A stretch of DNA of 64,000 nucleotides from Paraburkholderia bannensis (GCF_014200455.1 NZ_JACHBW010000002.1:496001-560000); one strand, 5' to 3'; positions 9,055 to 18,332 are shown, counted from the stretch's first letter. Made by a program: numbers and translations. The notes: generated by a model from the sequence alone, not told the origin.

Positions 9055-10641
9055 TTACGCGACGCGGTTGTCGCTTGTCACCGTCGCCGTCTGCTCGTGG
9101 AAATAGCGGCCCGTGTGCAGCGCGGAAGGTCCGAGGCGCGCGTACTTGAACATCAGCGTGATCTCGATGATGAAGAGCGCCGTGTAGAAGATGACGAAGC
9201 CGGCGATGCTCAACATGACGTCGCCGGGCGCGAGGCTCGACGCGGAGAGGTGTGTCGGCAACACCTCGGCGATGGTCCACGGCTGGCGGCCCACTTCAGC
9301 CACGACCCAGCCGAATTCGGCGGCCAGCCACGGCAGTGGAATGGCCCACACGATCCAGCGCAGGAACCAGCGGCGGTTTTCCTGCAGCAGCGAGCGCTGT
9401 GCGCAGAACCAGAACGCCAGCACGAAGGTCAGGAGGAACAGCATGCCCAGCCCGACCATCACCCGGAAGGACCAGAACACGGGCGCGACCGGGGGGATCG
9501 AATGCTTTGCGGCGGCCTTGATCTGCTCGGGTGTGGCGTCCACGACTTTGGGGGCGAACTGCTTCACCAGCAGGCCGTATCCGAGGTCGGCCTTGTGCGC
9601 TTCGAAGACGGCGCGTGTGTCGTTGTCGGCATCGCCTGCTTTCATCTTTTGCAGCGCGGCGTAGGCCAGCATGCCGTTCTGGATGCGCACTTCGGCGCGG
9701 CCCATCAGATCGCGCAGCCCGATCACGGGTTCGTCGATCGAGCGCGTCGCGATGATGCCCATGAGATACGGAATGCGGATCGCGTAATCGGTGCGCTCTT
9801 CCTGCTGGTTAGGGATGCCGAACAAGGTGAACGGTGCGGGGGCGGGCGCCGTGTCCCATTCGGCTTCGATGGCGGCGAGCTTGATCTGCTGGACTTCACC
9901 CGTGCGATAGCCCGATTCGTCGCCCAGTATGATCACGCAAAGCGTGGACGCCAGCCCGAAACCCGCCGCAATCGCAAACGAGCGCAGCGCGAATTCGGTG
10001 TCGCGGCGGCGTAGCAGATACCACGAGGATATGCCGAGCACGAACATCGACGCTGTCACGTAACCGGCCGACACCGTATGCACGAACTTCACCTGCGCGA
10101 CCGGATTGAAGATCACCTGGAACAGGCTCGTCAGCTCCATGCGCATGGTTTCGTAGTTGAACGATGCGCCGACGGGATTCTGCATCCAGCCATTGGCGAT
10201 CAGAATCCACAGCGCCGACAGATTCGAACCGAGCGCGACCAGGAAGGTGGTGACCAGATGGCCGCCCTTCGTCATGCGGTTCCAGCCGAAGAAGAACAGA
10301 CCCACGAAGGTCGATTCGAGGAAGAACGCCGCGAGTCCTTCCACGGCGAGCGGCACGCCGAAGATATCGCCCACGTAGTGCGAGTAGTACGACCAGTTCG
10401 TGCCGAACTGGAACTCCATGGTCAGGCCGGTGGTGACGCCCATCACGAAGTTGATCGCGAAGAGCTTGCCCCAGAACTGTGTCATGTCCTTGTAGATCTG
10501 TTTGCCGGTCATCACGTAGACCGACTCCATGATGACGAGCAGCCACGACAGCCCGAGCGTGAGCGGCACGAACAGGAAGTGATAGAGCGCCGTGACGCCG
10601 AACTGCAGGCGCGACAGATCGACGGTTTCGCTAATGGGCAT
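9055..10641 (-). CDS. cydA: cytochrome bd ubiquinol oxidase subunit I
   Basis: Heme-bearing subunit of the bd oxidase, 528 residues, close to the E. coli type. His21 in [14 protein letters not shown] matches the high-spin heme ligand, the HTVSAGYV histidine and the Met in [10 protein letters not shown] match the b558 ligands, and the insert between them is the long Q-loop form rather than the short CIO form. The ATG at 10641 follows AAGGGGA at good spacing. It overlaps the end of cydP by 11 bases and is followed by cydB, giving cydPAB. Confidence 0.95.
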   Translation of the reverse strand: MPISETVDLSRLQFGVTALYHFLFVPLTLGLSWLLVIMESVYVMTGKQIYKDMTQFWGKLFAINFVMGVTTGLTMEFQFGTNWSYYSHYVGDIFGVPLAVEGLAAFFLESTFVGLFFFGWNRMTKGGHLVTTFLVALGSNLSALWILIANGWMQNPVGASFNYETMRMELTSLFQVIFNPVAQVKFVHTVSAGYVTASMFVLGISSWYLLRRRDTEFALRSFAIAAGFGLASTLCVIILGDESGYRTGEVQQIKLAAIEAEWDTAPAPAPFTLFGIPNQQEERTDYAIRIPYLMGIIATRSIDEPVIGLRDLMGRAEVRIQNGMLAYAALQKMKAGDADNDTRAVFEAHKADLGYGLLVKQFAPKVVDATPEQIKAAAKHSIPPVAPVFWSFRVMVGLGMLFLLTFVLAFWFCAQRSLLQENRRWFLRWIVWAIPLPWLAAEFGWVVAEVGRQPWTIAEVLPTHLSASSLAPGDVMLSIAGFVIFYTALFIIEITLMFKYARLGPSALHTGRYFHEQTATVTSDNRVA

Positions 10642-10894
10642 GGTGGTCCCCTTGATCCACTTTCGGCGGAGTCGTCCCGGGCACGGAGAGAATTGCCTGG
10701 GCGACGTCCGCGGGCCGCATGGACATGTTTTCGGCTTGCGGATGATTGAAGAATGCATACTTCAGCGCCATCAGCAGTACGAGCTTGATGACGAGGACGA
10801 GCACAATGTCGCGCGCGAAAGTGGGGCCGCGCGCCCAGCGCAGAATGCGTCCGCGCAACGGTGCAGGGGGAGACTGGCCGGAAGTGGAAAGCAT
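10631..10894 (-). CDS. cydP: small membrane protein of the cytochrome bd operon, CydP-like
   Basis: An 87-residue protein with a single central hydrophobic span (IVLVLVIKLVLLMALKYAFF, about residues 30-50), an Arg-rich N-terminal part, and a soluble tail. Position and shape match the small proteins named CydP, encoded just upstream of cydA in beta-proteobacteria; I assign it on that basis. Its stop lies 11 bases inside cydA, suggesting coupled translation. It may be an accessory subunit or assembly aid of the bd oxidase, in place of CydX. The function is not demonstrated by sequence alone. Confidence 0.7.
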   Translation of the reverse strand: MLSTSGQSPPAPLRGRILRWARGPTFARDIVLVLVIKLVLLMALKYAFFNHPQAENMSMRPADVAQAILSVPGTTPPKVDQGDHHAH

Positions 10895-11170
10895 GGCGAC
10901 GAAGCGGCTCCTTGCTGGTCCGTAAAGTCGTGTTTCCTGGGCGCGAGGCAAACTGCATCGCACCCGCTTCTCCCTTGTTATTCAGGTACTCGCTTTTGTG
11001 GTTCTTTGCACCGCTGGAGCATCGCGACCTCATTGTTATAGGTCAAACTTTCGAGATCGAATGCCGGGAAATGTGTTGCGTTGATCTATGCCAATGTAGG
11101 AGTAGGGCGACATCGGCGTGTGACTTATCTTATGAGGGAACGCAATTCGGCGACGCGAAGTTGTACGCGC
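10895..11170. other. intergenic region upstream of cydPAB
   Basis: About 280 bases between cydP (reading left) and the rpoH terminator. It is more AT-rich than its neighbours and should hold the cyd promoter on the minus strand. I found no ORF with good coding character and no clear inverted-repeat operator. Confidence 0.4.
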
Positions 11171-11205
11171 GAAAAGAAAAAGCCCCGCTCGGTGAGAGCG
11201 GGGCT
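11171..11205 (-). terminator. rho-independent terminator of rpoH
   Basis: A perfect 10-bp stem AGCCCCGCTC/GAGCGGGGCT (11181-11190 / 11196-11205) with a five-base loop. Reading the minus strand it is followed by a T-rich run (complement of 11171-11180). It lies 29 bases past the rpoH stop. Confidence 0.9.
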
Positions 11206-11233
11206 TTCGGAACAGCGTTTGGGCGATCTGCGC

Positions 11234-12175
11234 TTACGCGTATTCAGCCAGCGCAGTGCGCATCTTCTTCATCGCGCTGGCTTCGATCTGGCGGATACGC
11301 TCAGCCGACACGCCGAATTCGTCGGCCAGTTCGTGCAGCGTCGAACCGCCCGATCCGTCGTCTTCGACGTTCAGCCAGCGTGCTTCGATAATGCGGCGGC
11401 TGCGCGCGTCGAGTGCTTCCAGTGCACTCGCAATGCCGTCGGACTGCAGACGGTCGCGCGAGCGCGCGGCCAGCACGGCGCTCGGCTCGTTGTGCGAGTC
11501 GGCCAGCCAGGCGATCGGCGCGAACGATTCTTCGCCGTCGTCGTTCTGGCTTTCGAGCGCGATGTCGGCACCCGACAGACGCGTTTCCATCTCGACGACT
11601 TCTTCGCGCTTGACGTTCAGTTCCTGCGCCAGACCCTCGATCTCTTCGGGCGTGAATGATTGCAGGCCTTGCTTATGGCTGCGCAGGTTGAAGAACAGCT
11701 TGCGTTGCGCCTTGGTCGTCGCGACCTTCACCATGCGCCAGTTGCGCAGGATGTATTCATGAATTTCGGCCTTGATCCAGTGCATGGCGTACGACACGAG
11801 ACGTACGTTCTGCTCCGGGTCGAAGCGCTTCACGGCCTTCATCAGGCCGATGTTGCCTTCCTGGATCAGGTCGGCGTGCGGCAGGCCGTAGCCAAGGTAA
11901 TTGCGCGCAATCGAGACGACGAGACGCAGGTGCGAAAGCACCAGGCGGCGCGCGCCTTCAAGATTGTTTTGCTCGCGGAACTCGGTCGCGAACTGGCGCT
12001 CCTCTTGCGGCGTCAACATCGGGATCCGGTTCACGGCCTGAATGTAGGCGTCGATGTTGCCCAACTGGCCGGGCAGCATGGAAGCGTTCGCGAGCGCCAG
12101 TACACCCGAACCCCCGGCCTTGGCCGACGACGGGCTCAGCGTATTCGGAAGGGTCATGGTCATTGCGTTGCTCAC
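11234..12175 (-). CDS. rpoH: RNA polymerase heat-shock sigma factor sigma-32
   Basis: Directs RNA polymerase to heat-shock promoters. The 313-residue protein shows sigma-70 region 2 with LVSIARNYLGYGLPHADLIQ and the -10-recognition stretch KAVKRFDPEQNVRLVSYA, the RpoH box around QRKLFFNLR, and region 4 with LHELADEFGVSAERIRQIE. The start is GTG at 12175, preceded by GAGGAG eight bases upstream. The gene is monocistronic: its own terminator follows, and a CIRCE element stands 55 bases before the start, implying HrcA repression on top of the usual post-translational control. Confidence 0.96.
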   Translation of the reverse strand: MSNAMTMTLPNTLSPSSAKAGGSGVLALANASMLPGQLGNIDAYIQAVNRIPMLTPQEERQFATEFREQNNLEGARRLVLSHLRLVVSIARNYLGYGLPHADLIQEGNIGLMKAVKRFDPEQNVRLVSYAMHWIKAEIHEYILRNWRMVKVATTKAQRKLFFNLRSHKQGLQSFTPEEIEGLAQELNVKREEVVEMETRLSGADIALESQNDDGEESFAPIAWLADSHNEPSAVLAARSRDRLQSDGIASALEALDARSRRIIEARWLNVEDDGSGGSTLHELADEFGVSAERIRQIEASAMKKMRTALAEYA

Positions 12176-12230
12176 GTAGCGAACTCCTCAGGAATCTTGC
12201 AAAAGTCGGACTGCGACTCCACGGTGGATG

Positions 12231-12257
12231 TTAGCACTCTGAATCAGTGAGTGCTAA
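12231..12257. promoter_or_regulatory. CIRCE element (HrcA operator) upstream of rpoH
   Basis: TTAGCACTC (12231-12239), nine spacer bases, GAGTGCTAA (12249-12257). This is the CIRCE consensus with no mismatch. HrcA is the known repressor that binds CIRCE in front of groESL/dnaK. Here the site lies 55 bases before the rpoH GTG, placing the sigma factor gene under HrcA. HrcA/CIRCE control of rpoH has been proposed for beta-proteobacteria. Confidence 0.93.
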
Positions 12258-12828
12258 TACTTGGAGTCTGTAGGGCCTTCATGGTTCCGTAATTTCTATC
12301 GAAAACTTGTTTCAATAGGTTTCAGTGAAAAGCCGTCAGGCAAGCTGGGCGGGGCTTGCGACCCGGACAGGCCCGCGCACACCGGCAGGCCGAGGAAATA
12401 CTCTAGTACGAGACCGCTGCCGGAAGGCAAGCGAAGGGGAAAAAGGGCTGGAATAGCTGCGCTTTGAAGTGATGTTTGCCACGAGATTGCCACGATTCTT
12501 ATCGTAGCTAGGCGGTCTTAATCAGGGCTTAAATTCGGGGCTTAAATTCGGACTCAAATCCAGGACTCAATCGCGATTAAATCTGGCCCGAATTTTCCTC
12601 TCACCGCTTATCCGATAGACATCAGACTTGTCGGAAAGTGCGACGCGGCGGCGTTGAGGCGGGCTTTCGTTTTGTGCGTGTGCGCTCGCTAACCCACTTG
12701 GTGGCGCTCGCTTTGATCGCAAGTATCCTTGCGCGAAATCCTGGTATAAATTTCAGCGAGGCGCGTGCGGTAAATCTTCGGTGCGGGTAGGCGGATGGCC
12801 GTCGGCTCGTGCGCAAGGGGCTTGAGCA
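12258..12828. other. 571-base intergenic region between rpoH and the NTF2-like gene
   Basis: Holds the rpoH promoter on the minus strand close to the CIRCE element, and the promoter of the NTF2-like gene on the plus strand. A low-complexity stretch at 12524-12575 has a 13-base period. The only open frames (for example a 68-codon one from 12261) have no recognisable product or ribosome site, and I regard them as chance. Confidence 0.45.
12524..12575. repeat. degenerate 13-bp tandem repeat, about four copies
   Basis: Units at 12524-12536, 12537-12549, 12550-12562 and 12563-12575. The first two differ by one base (a/g GGGCTTAAATTC); the last two are decayed (GGACTCAAATCCA and shorter matches). 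Non-coding, upstream of the NTF2-like gene. Confidence 0.55.
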
Positions 12829-13212
12829 ATGGCAGCAAAAGTAATCGATGCGATTCGCGGGCTGGAGCGAGAGCGCTTCCGCGCGATGGTGGACGGTGAC
12901 GGCTCGTCGCTGGATCAGCTGCTTTCGGATAGCGCGACCTTCGTGCATACGAACGGCAAGCGCGAGACCAAACAACAGTTCATCGATGCGATCACGGAGG
13001 GGCGTCGCCGCTATCGCCAGATCGAGATCCAGTCGCAGGACGTGCTGCCCGTGGGCCGCGAGACCTGCCTGATCTCGGGCCGCGCGCTCATCGAGATGGA
13101 AGCGAACAACGGCGCGCTGCTCTACCCCATTGCCTACACGGCTATCCAGACCCAGGAGGATGGCCACTGGCGTCTGGTTGCGTGGCAGGCGACGCGTTGC
13201 GCAATCGAGTGA
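12829..13212 (+). CDS. NTF2-like / SnoaL-type small protein (DUF4440-like)
   Basis: A 127-residue soluble protein with the cone-shaped NTF2 fold pattern: an N-terminal helix pair (LERERFRAMVDGDGSSLDQLLSD), a strand with ATFVHTNGKRETK, then alternating strands ending in GHWRLVAWQATRC. Members of this fold serve as isomerases, lumazine-like binders or ligand-binding scaffolds, so no reaction can be assigned. AAGGGG eight bases before the ATG supports the start. It stands alone between rpoH and leuA. Confidence 0.8.
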   Translation: MAAKVIDAIRGLERERFRAMVDGDGSSLDQLLSDSATFVHTNGKRETKQQFIDAITEGRRRYRQIEIQSQDVLPVGRETCLISGRALIEMEANNGALLYPIAYTAIQTQEDGHWRLVAWQATRCAIE

Positions 13213-13404
13213 CGACCGGTAAGTCCACTCGCCGATTCCGCTTGTCGGCCCAGCGTTAGCGCCTTGGCGCTGACTCTGGCCCCCGCAGGGCGGGGATGAC
13301 ATCGGGCGCACGCCAGCGGCCCGTTTTGCCGCCGGCGCTCAACGGCGCCGCCTTCTTTACTGCTTCTACAAACCTGCTCGAAAGATCGCTCGATCGCGCT
13401 GCGA

Positions 13405-15051
13405 TCAGGCCGCCACGCGGCGGTCGACCTGCGTCCACGCCGAGCGATTGATCGCGCTGACGACAGCGGCTACGACCGCCTGCGCCGCATCGTCCGCCAC
13501 GCCCACGCCGTGACGCAGCGACTGACCACGCACTCGCGCGCCCACGAAAACCGCCGTGCCGCCTTGTGCCGTGCGGGTCGATTCGAACGACGTGATCTCG
13601 ATGCCCTGGCCGGCCGCCGCCGCAATCGCCGTCGCCACGGCTTGAGCGTGCGTGCCGTCGATGGCCGCCGCCGCGGGAATCGCCACATCGCGGCCTTCAA
13701 AGCGCACGCGGTTCGCGCCGGTCAGTGCCGCCGGGCCTTGCGTTTCGAGGTACTCGCTGGCGAACAACGCGCAGATCGCATCGCCCGTGATTTCCTCGCC
13801 GGACGCGTCCGTGACCGTTTGCACGGCATGGCTGAATTCGATCTGCACGCGGCGCGGCGGCGTGAAGCCCATGCCGCGTTCGAGCAGATACGTCGCGCCG
13901 CCCTTGCCCGACTGGCTGTTCACGCGAATCACGGCGTCATAGCTGCGTCCAAGATCGGCGGGATCGACGGGGAGATACGGCACTTCCCAGACGGTATCCG
14001 GCTGCTGAACGGCGAAACCCTTGCGGATCGCGTCCTGATGCGAGCCCGAAAACGCGGTGAAGACGAGGTCGCCCGCATAAGGATGACGGGGATGTACGGG
14101 GAGCTGGTTGCATCGCTCGACCACACGGCGCACCGCATCGATATCCGAAAAATCGAGACCCGGATCGATGCCCTGCGTATAGAGATTCATCGCCAGCGTG
14201 ACGATATCGACATTGCCGGTGCGCTCGCCGTTGCCGAACAGGCAGCCTTCGATGCGATCGGCGCCCGCGAGCAGCGCCATTTCGGCGGCGGCCACGGCTG
14301 TGCCTCGGTCGTTATGCGGATGCACGGAAAGCACGATGCTGTCGCGATACGCGAGATTGCGGTCCATCCACTCGATCTGGTCGGCGAAGACGTTGGGCAT
14401 GGCCGCTTCGACGGTCGCCGGAAGATTGACGATCATCTTGTGATCGCGCGTCGGGCGCCACGTCTGGGCTACCGCATCGCACACTTCGCGCGCGAAAGTC
14501 AGCTCGGTCATGCTGAAGGTTTCGGGCGAATACTGGTAAGTCCAGTGCGTTTGCGGGTTTTTGTCGGCATGTTCGCGGATGATGCGCGTGCCGTCGACCG
14601 CGAGCGCCTTCACTTCGTCCTTCGACTGGTTGAACACGATCTTGCGGAACGACGGGCAGATCGCGTTGTAGAGATGGACGATGGCGCGCGGCACGCCTTC
14701 GAGCGCCTCGAAGGTGCGCGCGATCAGTTCTTCACGCGACTGCACGAGCACTTCGATGGTGACGTCGTCGGGAATGCGCTTTTCGTCGATCAGCTTGCGC
14801 ACGAAATCGAAATCGGTCTGCGAAGCGGACGGAAAACCGACTTCGATCTCCTTGAAACCGATCGCGACGAGCATCTCGAAGAATTCGGTCTTCTGCTCGA
14901 TGCTCATCGGCTCGATCAACGACTGGTTGCCGTCGCGAAGATCGGTGCTCATCCAGATCGGCGCGCGTTCGACGGTGCGCGTCGGCCATTTGCGGCCGTT
15001 CAAACGGATGGCGGGGAAGGGGCGGTACTTCTCGGCGGGATTACGCAACAT
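13405..15051 (-). CDS. leuA: 2-isopropylmalate synthase
   Basis: Condenses acetyl-CoA with 2-ketoisovalerate in the first committed step of leucine synthesis. The 548-residue protein starts with [14 protein letters not shown] and belongs to the longer LeuA form found in actinobacteria and some proteobacteria. The TIM-barrel part has [15 protein letters not shown] (metal-binding Asp) and [16 protein letters not shown] (catalytic histidines). The C-terminal LeuA dimer domain, site of leucine feedback, covers about residues 420-548. No other leu gene is adjacent. A small open frame overlaps its start by 11 bases. Burkholderiaceae usually also keep leuA with ilv genes, so this may be a second isozyme. 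Confidence 0.93.
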   Translation of the reverse strand: MLRNPAEKYRPFPAIRLNGRKWPTRTVERAPIWMSTDLRDGNQSLIEPMSIEQKTEFFEMLVAIGFKEIEVGFPSASQTDFDFVRKLIDEKRIPDDVTIEVLVQSREELIARTFEALEGVPRAIVHLYNAICPSFRKIVFNQSKDEVKALAVDGTRIIREHADKNPQTHWTYQYSPETFSMTELTFAREVCDAVAQTWRPTRDHKMIVNLPATVEAAMPNVFADQIEWMDRNLAYRDSIVLSVHPHNDRGTAVAAAEMALLAGADRIEGCLFGNGERTGNVDIVTLAMNLYTQGIDPGLDFSDIDAVRRVVERCNQLPVHPRHPYAGDLVFTAFSGSHQDAIRKGFAVQQPDTVWEVPYLPVDPADLGRSYDAVIRVNSQSGKGGATYLLERGMGFTPPRRVQIEFSHAVQTVTDASGEEITGDAICALFASEYLETQGPAALTGANRVRFEGRDVAIPAAAAIDGTHAQAVATAIAAAAGQGIEITSFESTRTAQGGTAVFVGARVRGQSLRHGVGVADDAAQAVVAAVVSAINRSAWTQVDRRVAA

Positions 15052-15244
15052 GACGAGCCTCGTTCTTCATGGTGTCGTTTGCGATGGCGGTCGGCAGCGG
15101 GCGGCTGGCGGGCTGGCGACGAAGCACGATGCGCGAAACTTCATGCGTACGGGCGGCAACCGCGCACGCGAAGAAGACGGCCACGGTGACGGCGGTAGCC
15201 GGCGCGGCGAAAGCGGACGTGAACGATGCCCATGCAACGTGCAT
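15041..15244 (-). CDS. possible 67-aa upstream ORF coupled to leuA
   Basis: An open frame of 67 codons on the leuA strand, whose stop (15041-15043) lies 11 bases inside leuA. GAGG stands five to six bases before its ATG. The peptide has a short hydrophobic stretch (about residues 8-30: [14 protein letters not shown] then [11 protein letters not shown]) and a basic tail. Third codon positions are fairly GC-rich, but the ORF is short. It lacks leucine runs, so it is not an obvious attenuation leader. It may be a coupled leader ORF or chance. Confidence 0.35.
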   Translation of the reverse strand: MHVAWASFTSAFAAPATAVTVAVFFACAVAARTHEVSRIVLRRQPASRPLPTAIANDTMKNEARHVA

Positions 15245-15668
15245 TTTGACCTCGCGACTCGTCCGGACGGTAGACGGACGAATGCAGACGACAGGTTGTA
15301 GAGATACAGCGGATTTGGGGTACTGCGAGAACTGCTTTGGGAGGACCGCGGTGACCGGAGAGGTGGTCGTTGCGGCGCTACACCAGCTTTAGGCTAGGCG
15401 TAGCGATAGGGCCGATAGTAGGCCGTGGGCAATGCGGAGGGTGTTCGGGAAGGAACGCATTCGTCCAATGTAAATCAGGGCGCTTGCGCGTGTCAACACC
15501 GAATTTGCAGATTGCGCGTGTGCAGTTGCGCGAAGATGGCCGATGAAGCGCGCCGATTGTGGTTGCGCATGTTGCGCCTGTCGTTGCGCAGGTCGGGGGC
15601 ATCTCGCGCGCATTGCCCGCGCCGCCTGGCGTTCAGCGGCTTGGGCGATGCGTCGTGTGCTTCGTCGC
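15245..15668. other. 424-base region between ybiB and leuA
   Basis: Presumed leuA promoter region on the minus strand. It is rich in TTGCGC words near 15510-15600. Several open frames cross it on both strands but none has a recognisable product, and I call none. I see no T-box-like or leucine-codon leader. Confidence 0.4.
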
Positions 15669-16649
15669 TTAGCGCTTCGTAATGCGTTTGATCGTTTCGA
15701 TCTGCCGCGCGATCGCCTCGGGCACCGGCGCTTCGCCGCGCAGCACCGCTTCGATCCACGCGGAGGTGGTGGCGGCGTCGCGTGCTTCCGGAAGATCGAC
15801 TTCGGGCGCATCGCGCGACGAGCGCTCCGGCTCGATCAGCGTTTCGCAGACGCCCTCGTGCAGCCAGTCCACCTGCACCTGGCGGCGCGTATCGGCGACC
15901 GCTTCGCCTTCGGTGCCGCGCGCGAGCAATGCGCCGCCAACAGCAGCATCGGGATGCGCCGCGAACAGCGCGCTCAGGCTCTCGCGATAGGGCGGATGCG
16001 TGTAGTTCACCAGCCGCAGACCGGGTTGCGCGAACGGTTGCAGCAGTTTCACCAGCGTATGGGTGGAATTGCGCACGCCCATGCGCCGACGCAGCGAGAG
16101 CAGCCGCGCGAGTTGCGGCGCGAGCGTTTCGATCGGCGCGAACGCGACCTTGCGCTCGGCCAGTTGCGCCTCGATTTCCGCGTGGTCGTGCACAGCGGGG
16201 CGATTGAGCGCCGCGAAAATTTCCGCGCTCGTCACGCGGCCCGGATCGGTGACGACGCCGTGCACGAGCGTCGGCACGCCCTCGCGCGCGAGCAGCAGGG
16301 CGAGCAGCGGCACGAGATTCGGCTGCTTGCGCGCGCCGTTGTAGCTCGGGATCGACACCGGCCGGTAATCGCCTTCAGCCACGACTAGCGGCGCGAAGGA
16401 CGCGTGCGCGGCAGCGAGCATCGCGGCCAGTTCCTCGGCGGTTTCGCCCTTCAGGCGGTAGGCGAGCAGCACCGCGCCCAGTTCCAGATCGGATACGCGG
16501 CCGTCGAGCATGGCCGCATAGAGCGCGTGCGTATCCTCGGACGAGAGCGAGCGCGCGCCATTCGGCCCGCGGCCGATCTCCTTGATAAAGCGGGCGCAGG
16601 AGAAGGTGTCGGTGATATCAGTGGAACCGGCGGATTCGGGGGCGTTCAT
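15669..16649 (-). CDS. ybiB: YbiB/TrpD2-family nucleic-acid-binding protein
   Basis: Similar in fold to anthranilate phosphoribosyltransferase (TrpD), but of the TrpD2/YbiB branch, whose characterised E. coli member binds DNA and is LexA-controlled. Visible are the N-terminal helical bundle (ARSLSSEDTHALYAAMLDG), LGAVLLAYRLKGET, IPSYNGARKQPNLVPLLALL, and VRNSTHTLVKLLQPF, which replaces the TrpD Mg/anthranilate site. The ATG at 16649 gives 326 residues; a TTG at 16667 would add six. It reads away from the fumarylpyruvate hydrolase gene and toward leuA. No operon partner is evident. Confidence 0.85.
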   Translation of the reverse strand: MNAPESAGSTDITDTFSCARFIKEIGRGPNGARSLSSEDTHALYAAMLDGRVSDLELGAVLLAYRLKGETAEELAAMLAAAHASFAPLVVAEGDYRPVSIPSYNGARKQPNLVPLLALLLAREGVPTLVHGVVTDPGRVTSAEIFAALNRPAVHDHAEIEAQLAERKVAFAPIETLAPQLARLLSLRRRMGVRNSTHTLVKLLQPFAQPGLRLVNYTHPPYRESLSALFAAHPDAAVGGALLARGTEGEAVADTRRQVQVDWLHEGVCETLIEPERSSRDAPEVDLPEARDAATTSAWIEAVLRGEAPVPEAIARQIETIKRITKR

Positions 16650-16932
16650 GGCGGCGTGGGTGCGCAAGCGGCGAGCTGCGTCGCTCCGTTCAATTTGGGA
16701 TAGCGGGGATGAAGGAAGTATCGCACGACGCGCGCAGCGAGACCGGACGCAGTAGGGGCAGCAACCGTAGCAGCAGCGGCAGCAGGGGATTTGCCGTAAT
16801 GCTTTGTTGCCGGACCGTGATGACGCCCTTATGCCGCTGCGCGTTACACTCGTGCGTTATGTGTGTTGTGCCTTGCTGCGCGCCGGTTTGCAGTGCCGGT
16901 GTCCTGGCATCATCAATAAGACGGAGATTTCG

Positions 16933-17631
16933 ATGACTTACGTATTCGATCCGGCGCCCCTCGCCGCCGTGCCGGTTGCCGGCAGCGACGCGCGCTTTCC
17001 GGTGCGCCGTATCTACTGTGTTGGCCGCAATTACGAGGCACATGCGCGCGAGATGGGCCACGATCCGAACCGCGAGCCGCCGTTCTTCTTCGCCAAGCCC
17101 GCCGATGCCGTGCTCTATGTCGCGCCGGGCGTCACGGCCGAATTCCCTTATCCGGATCAGTCGCAGAACGTGCACTTCGAAATGGAGCTCGTCGCGGCGA
17201 TCGGCAAGGGTGGCAAGAACATTCCCGTCGAGAGCGCGCTGGATCATGTGTTCGGTTATGCGCTGGGCCTCGACATGACGCGCCGCGATCTGCAGGCTGA
17301 AGCGAAAAAGCTCGGCCGTCCCTGGGATACGGCGAAGGGCTTCGATCATTCCGCGCCCATCGGTCCGATCCATCCGGTGACGCAAGTCGGCCAGATTGGC
17401 CAAGGTGCGATCTGGCTGAACGTGAACGGTGAGGAAAAGCAGCGCTCGGATATTTCCCAGCTGATCTGGCCGGTTGCGGACACGATCGCGTTCCTTTCGA
17501 CGCTGTTCGAATTGAAGGCCGGCGATCTGATCTACACCGGCACGCCTGAAGGCGTGGGCGCGGTCAAGCGCGGCGACGTCATGACGGGCGGTGTGGATGG
17601 CCTGGGCGAGTTCGCCGTGCGCGTGGTCTGA
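16933..17631 (+). CDS. fumarylacetoacetate hydrolase-family protein, fumarylpyruvate hydrolase-like
   Basis: A 232-residue FAH-fold hydrolase that cleaves C-C bonds of fumaryl-pyruvate or a similar acylpyruvate. Visible are CVGRNYEAHAREMG, PPFFFAKPADAV, the metal-binding FEMELVAAIGKGG and the GLDMTRRDLQ segment, and the family C-terminal IYTGTPEGVGAVKRGD. ACGGAGAT precedes the ATG at 16933; the frame is open further left without a ribosome site. It is followed after 29 bases by a maleylpyruvate/maleylacetoacetate isomerase gene. Together they form the lower half of the gentisate or homogentisate route, but no ring-cleaving dioxygenase is nearby. Confidence 0.87.
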   Translation: MTYVFDPAPLAAVPVAGSDARFPVRRIYCVGRNYEAHAREMGHDPNREPPFFFAKPADAVLYVAPGVTAEFPYPDQSQNVHFEMELVAAIGKGGKNIPVESALDHVFGYALGLDMTRRDLQAEAKKLGRPWDTAKGFDHSAPIGPIHPVTQVGQIGQGAIWLNVNGEEKQRSDISQLIWPVADTIAFLSTLFELKAGDLIYTGTPEGVGAVKRGDVMTGGVDGLGEFAVRVV

Positions 17632-17660
17632 TCGAACCGAGAAAGGAGCGTGAGAGGAGC

Positions 17661-18308
17661 ATGAAGCTTTACAGCTATTTCCGCAGTTCGGCGTCGTATC
17701 GCGTGCGTATTGCGCTCAACCTGAAAAATCTGCCGTACGAGTACGTGCCGGTGCATCTGGTGCGCGATGGAGGCGAGCAACTCAAGCCCGAATATCGCAA
17801 GGTCAATCCCGATGCGATCGTGCCGACCCTGATCGACGACGATAACCACGCAATCCAGCAGTCGCTCGCGATCATCGAGTACATCGAAGAGACGCATCCG
17901 GAGCCGCCGCTGCTGCCTGAGTCGCCGGCCGACCGCGCGCACGTGCGCTCGCTCGCGCTTCAGGTGGCGTGCGAAATCCATCCGATCGACAATCTGCGCG
18001 TGCTGAAGTACCTCAAGCACACGCTGGGTGTGGACGAGGCGGCCAAGGACGCGTGGTATCGGCACTGGATCGAGAACGGTTTTGCGACGCTGGAAGAGCG
18101 GCTCGCGAACGATGCGCGCACCGGCAAGCTCTGCTTCGGCGATACGCCGACCATCGCGGACCTGTGCCTCGTGCCGCAGGTGTTCAACGCGCGTCGCTTC
18201 AAGATCGACACCACGCGCTATCCCACGATCCAACGCATCTGCGATTACGCGGAACAACTGGACGCATTCGCGCAAGCCGCGCCGGGAGCGCAACCGGATG
18301 CGGAATGA
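17661..18308 (+). CDS. maiA: maleylacetoacetate / maleylpyruvate isomerase, zeta-class GST
   Basis: Glutathione-dependent cis-trans isomerase that feeds the adjacent hydrolase. The 215-residue protein has the thioredoxin-like N-terminal domain with the zeta motif YFRSSASYRVRIALNLK and the GSH-binding IQQSLAIIEYIEE, then the all-helical C-terminal domain ending TIQRICDYAEQLDAF. AGGAG precedes the ATG. The Cys of the eukaryotic SSCxW motif is Ala here, which is common in bacterial members. A bidirectional terminator follows. Whether the substrate is maleylpyruvate or maleylacetoacetate cannot be told from sequence. Confidence 0.9.
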   Translation: MKLYSYFRSSASYRVRIALNLKNLPYEYVPVHLVRDGGEQLKPEYRKVNPDAIVPTLIDDDNHAIQQSLAIIEYIEETHPEPPLLPESPADRAHVRSLALQVACEIHPIDNLRVLKYLKHTLGVDEAAKDAWYRHWIENGFATLEERLANDARTGKLCFGDTPTIADLCLVPQVFNARRFKIDTTRYPTIQRICDYAEQLDAFAQAAPGAQPDAE

Positions 18309-18332
18309 CGCCTCGTCAGGCGTCGATCGGTG

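Noticed and set aside
12261-12467. 68-codon ORF upstream of the NTF2-like gene
   Set aside because: No ribosome site and no recognisable domain, and it lies in the rpoH promoter region.
15052-15668. Leucine attenuation leader before leuA
   Set aside because: No small frame with clustered leucine codons and no terminator/antiterminator pair was found.
17661-18308. Loss of the catalytic Cys in the zeta-GST motif of the isomerase as an inactivating change
   Set aside because: Bacterial maleylacetoacetate isomerases often have SSAxY in place of SSCxW, and the essential Ser is kept.
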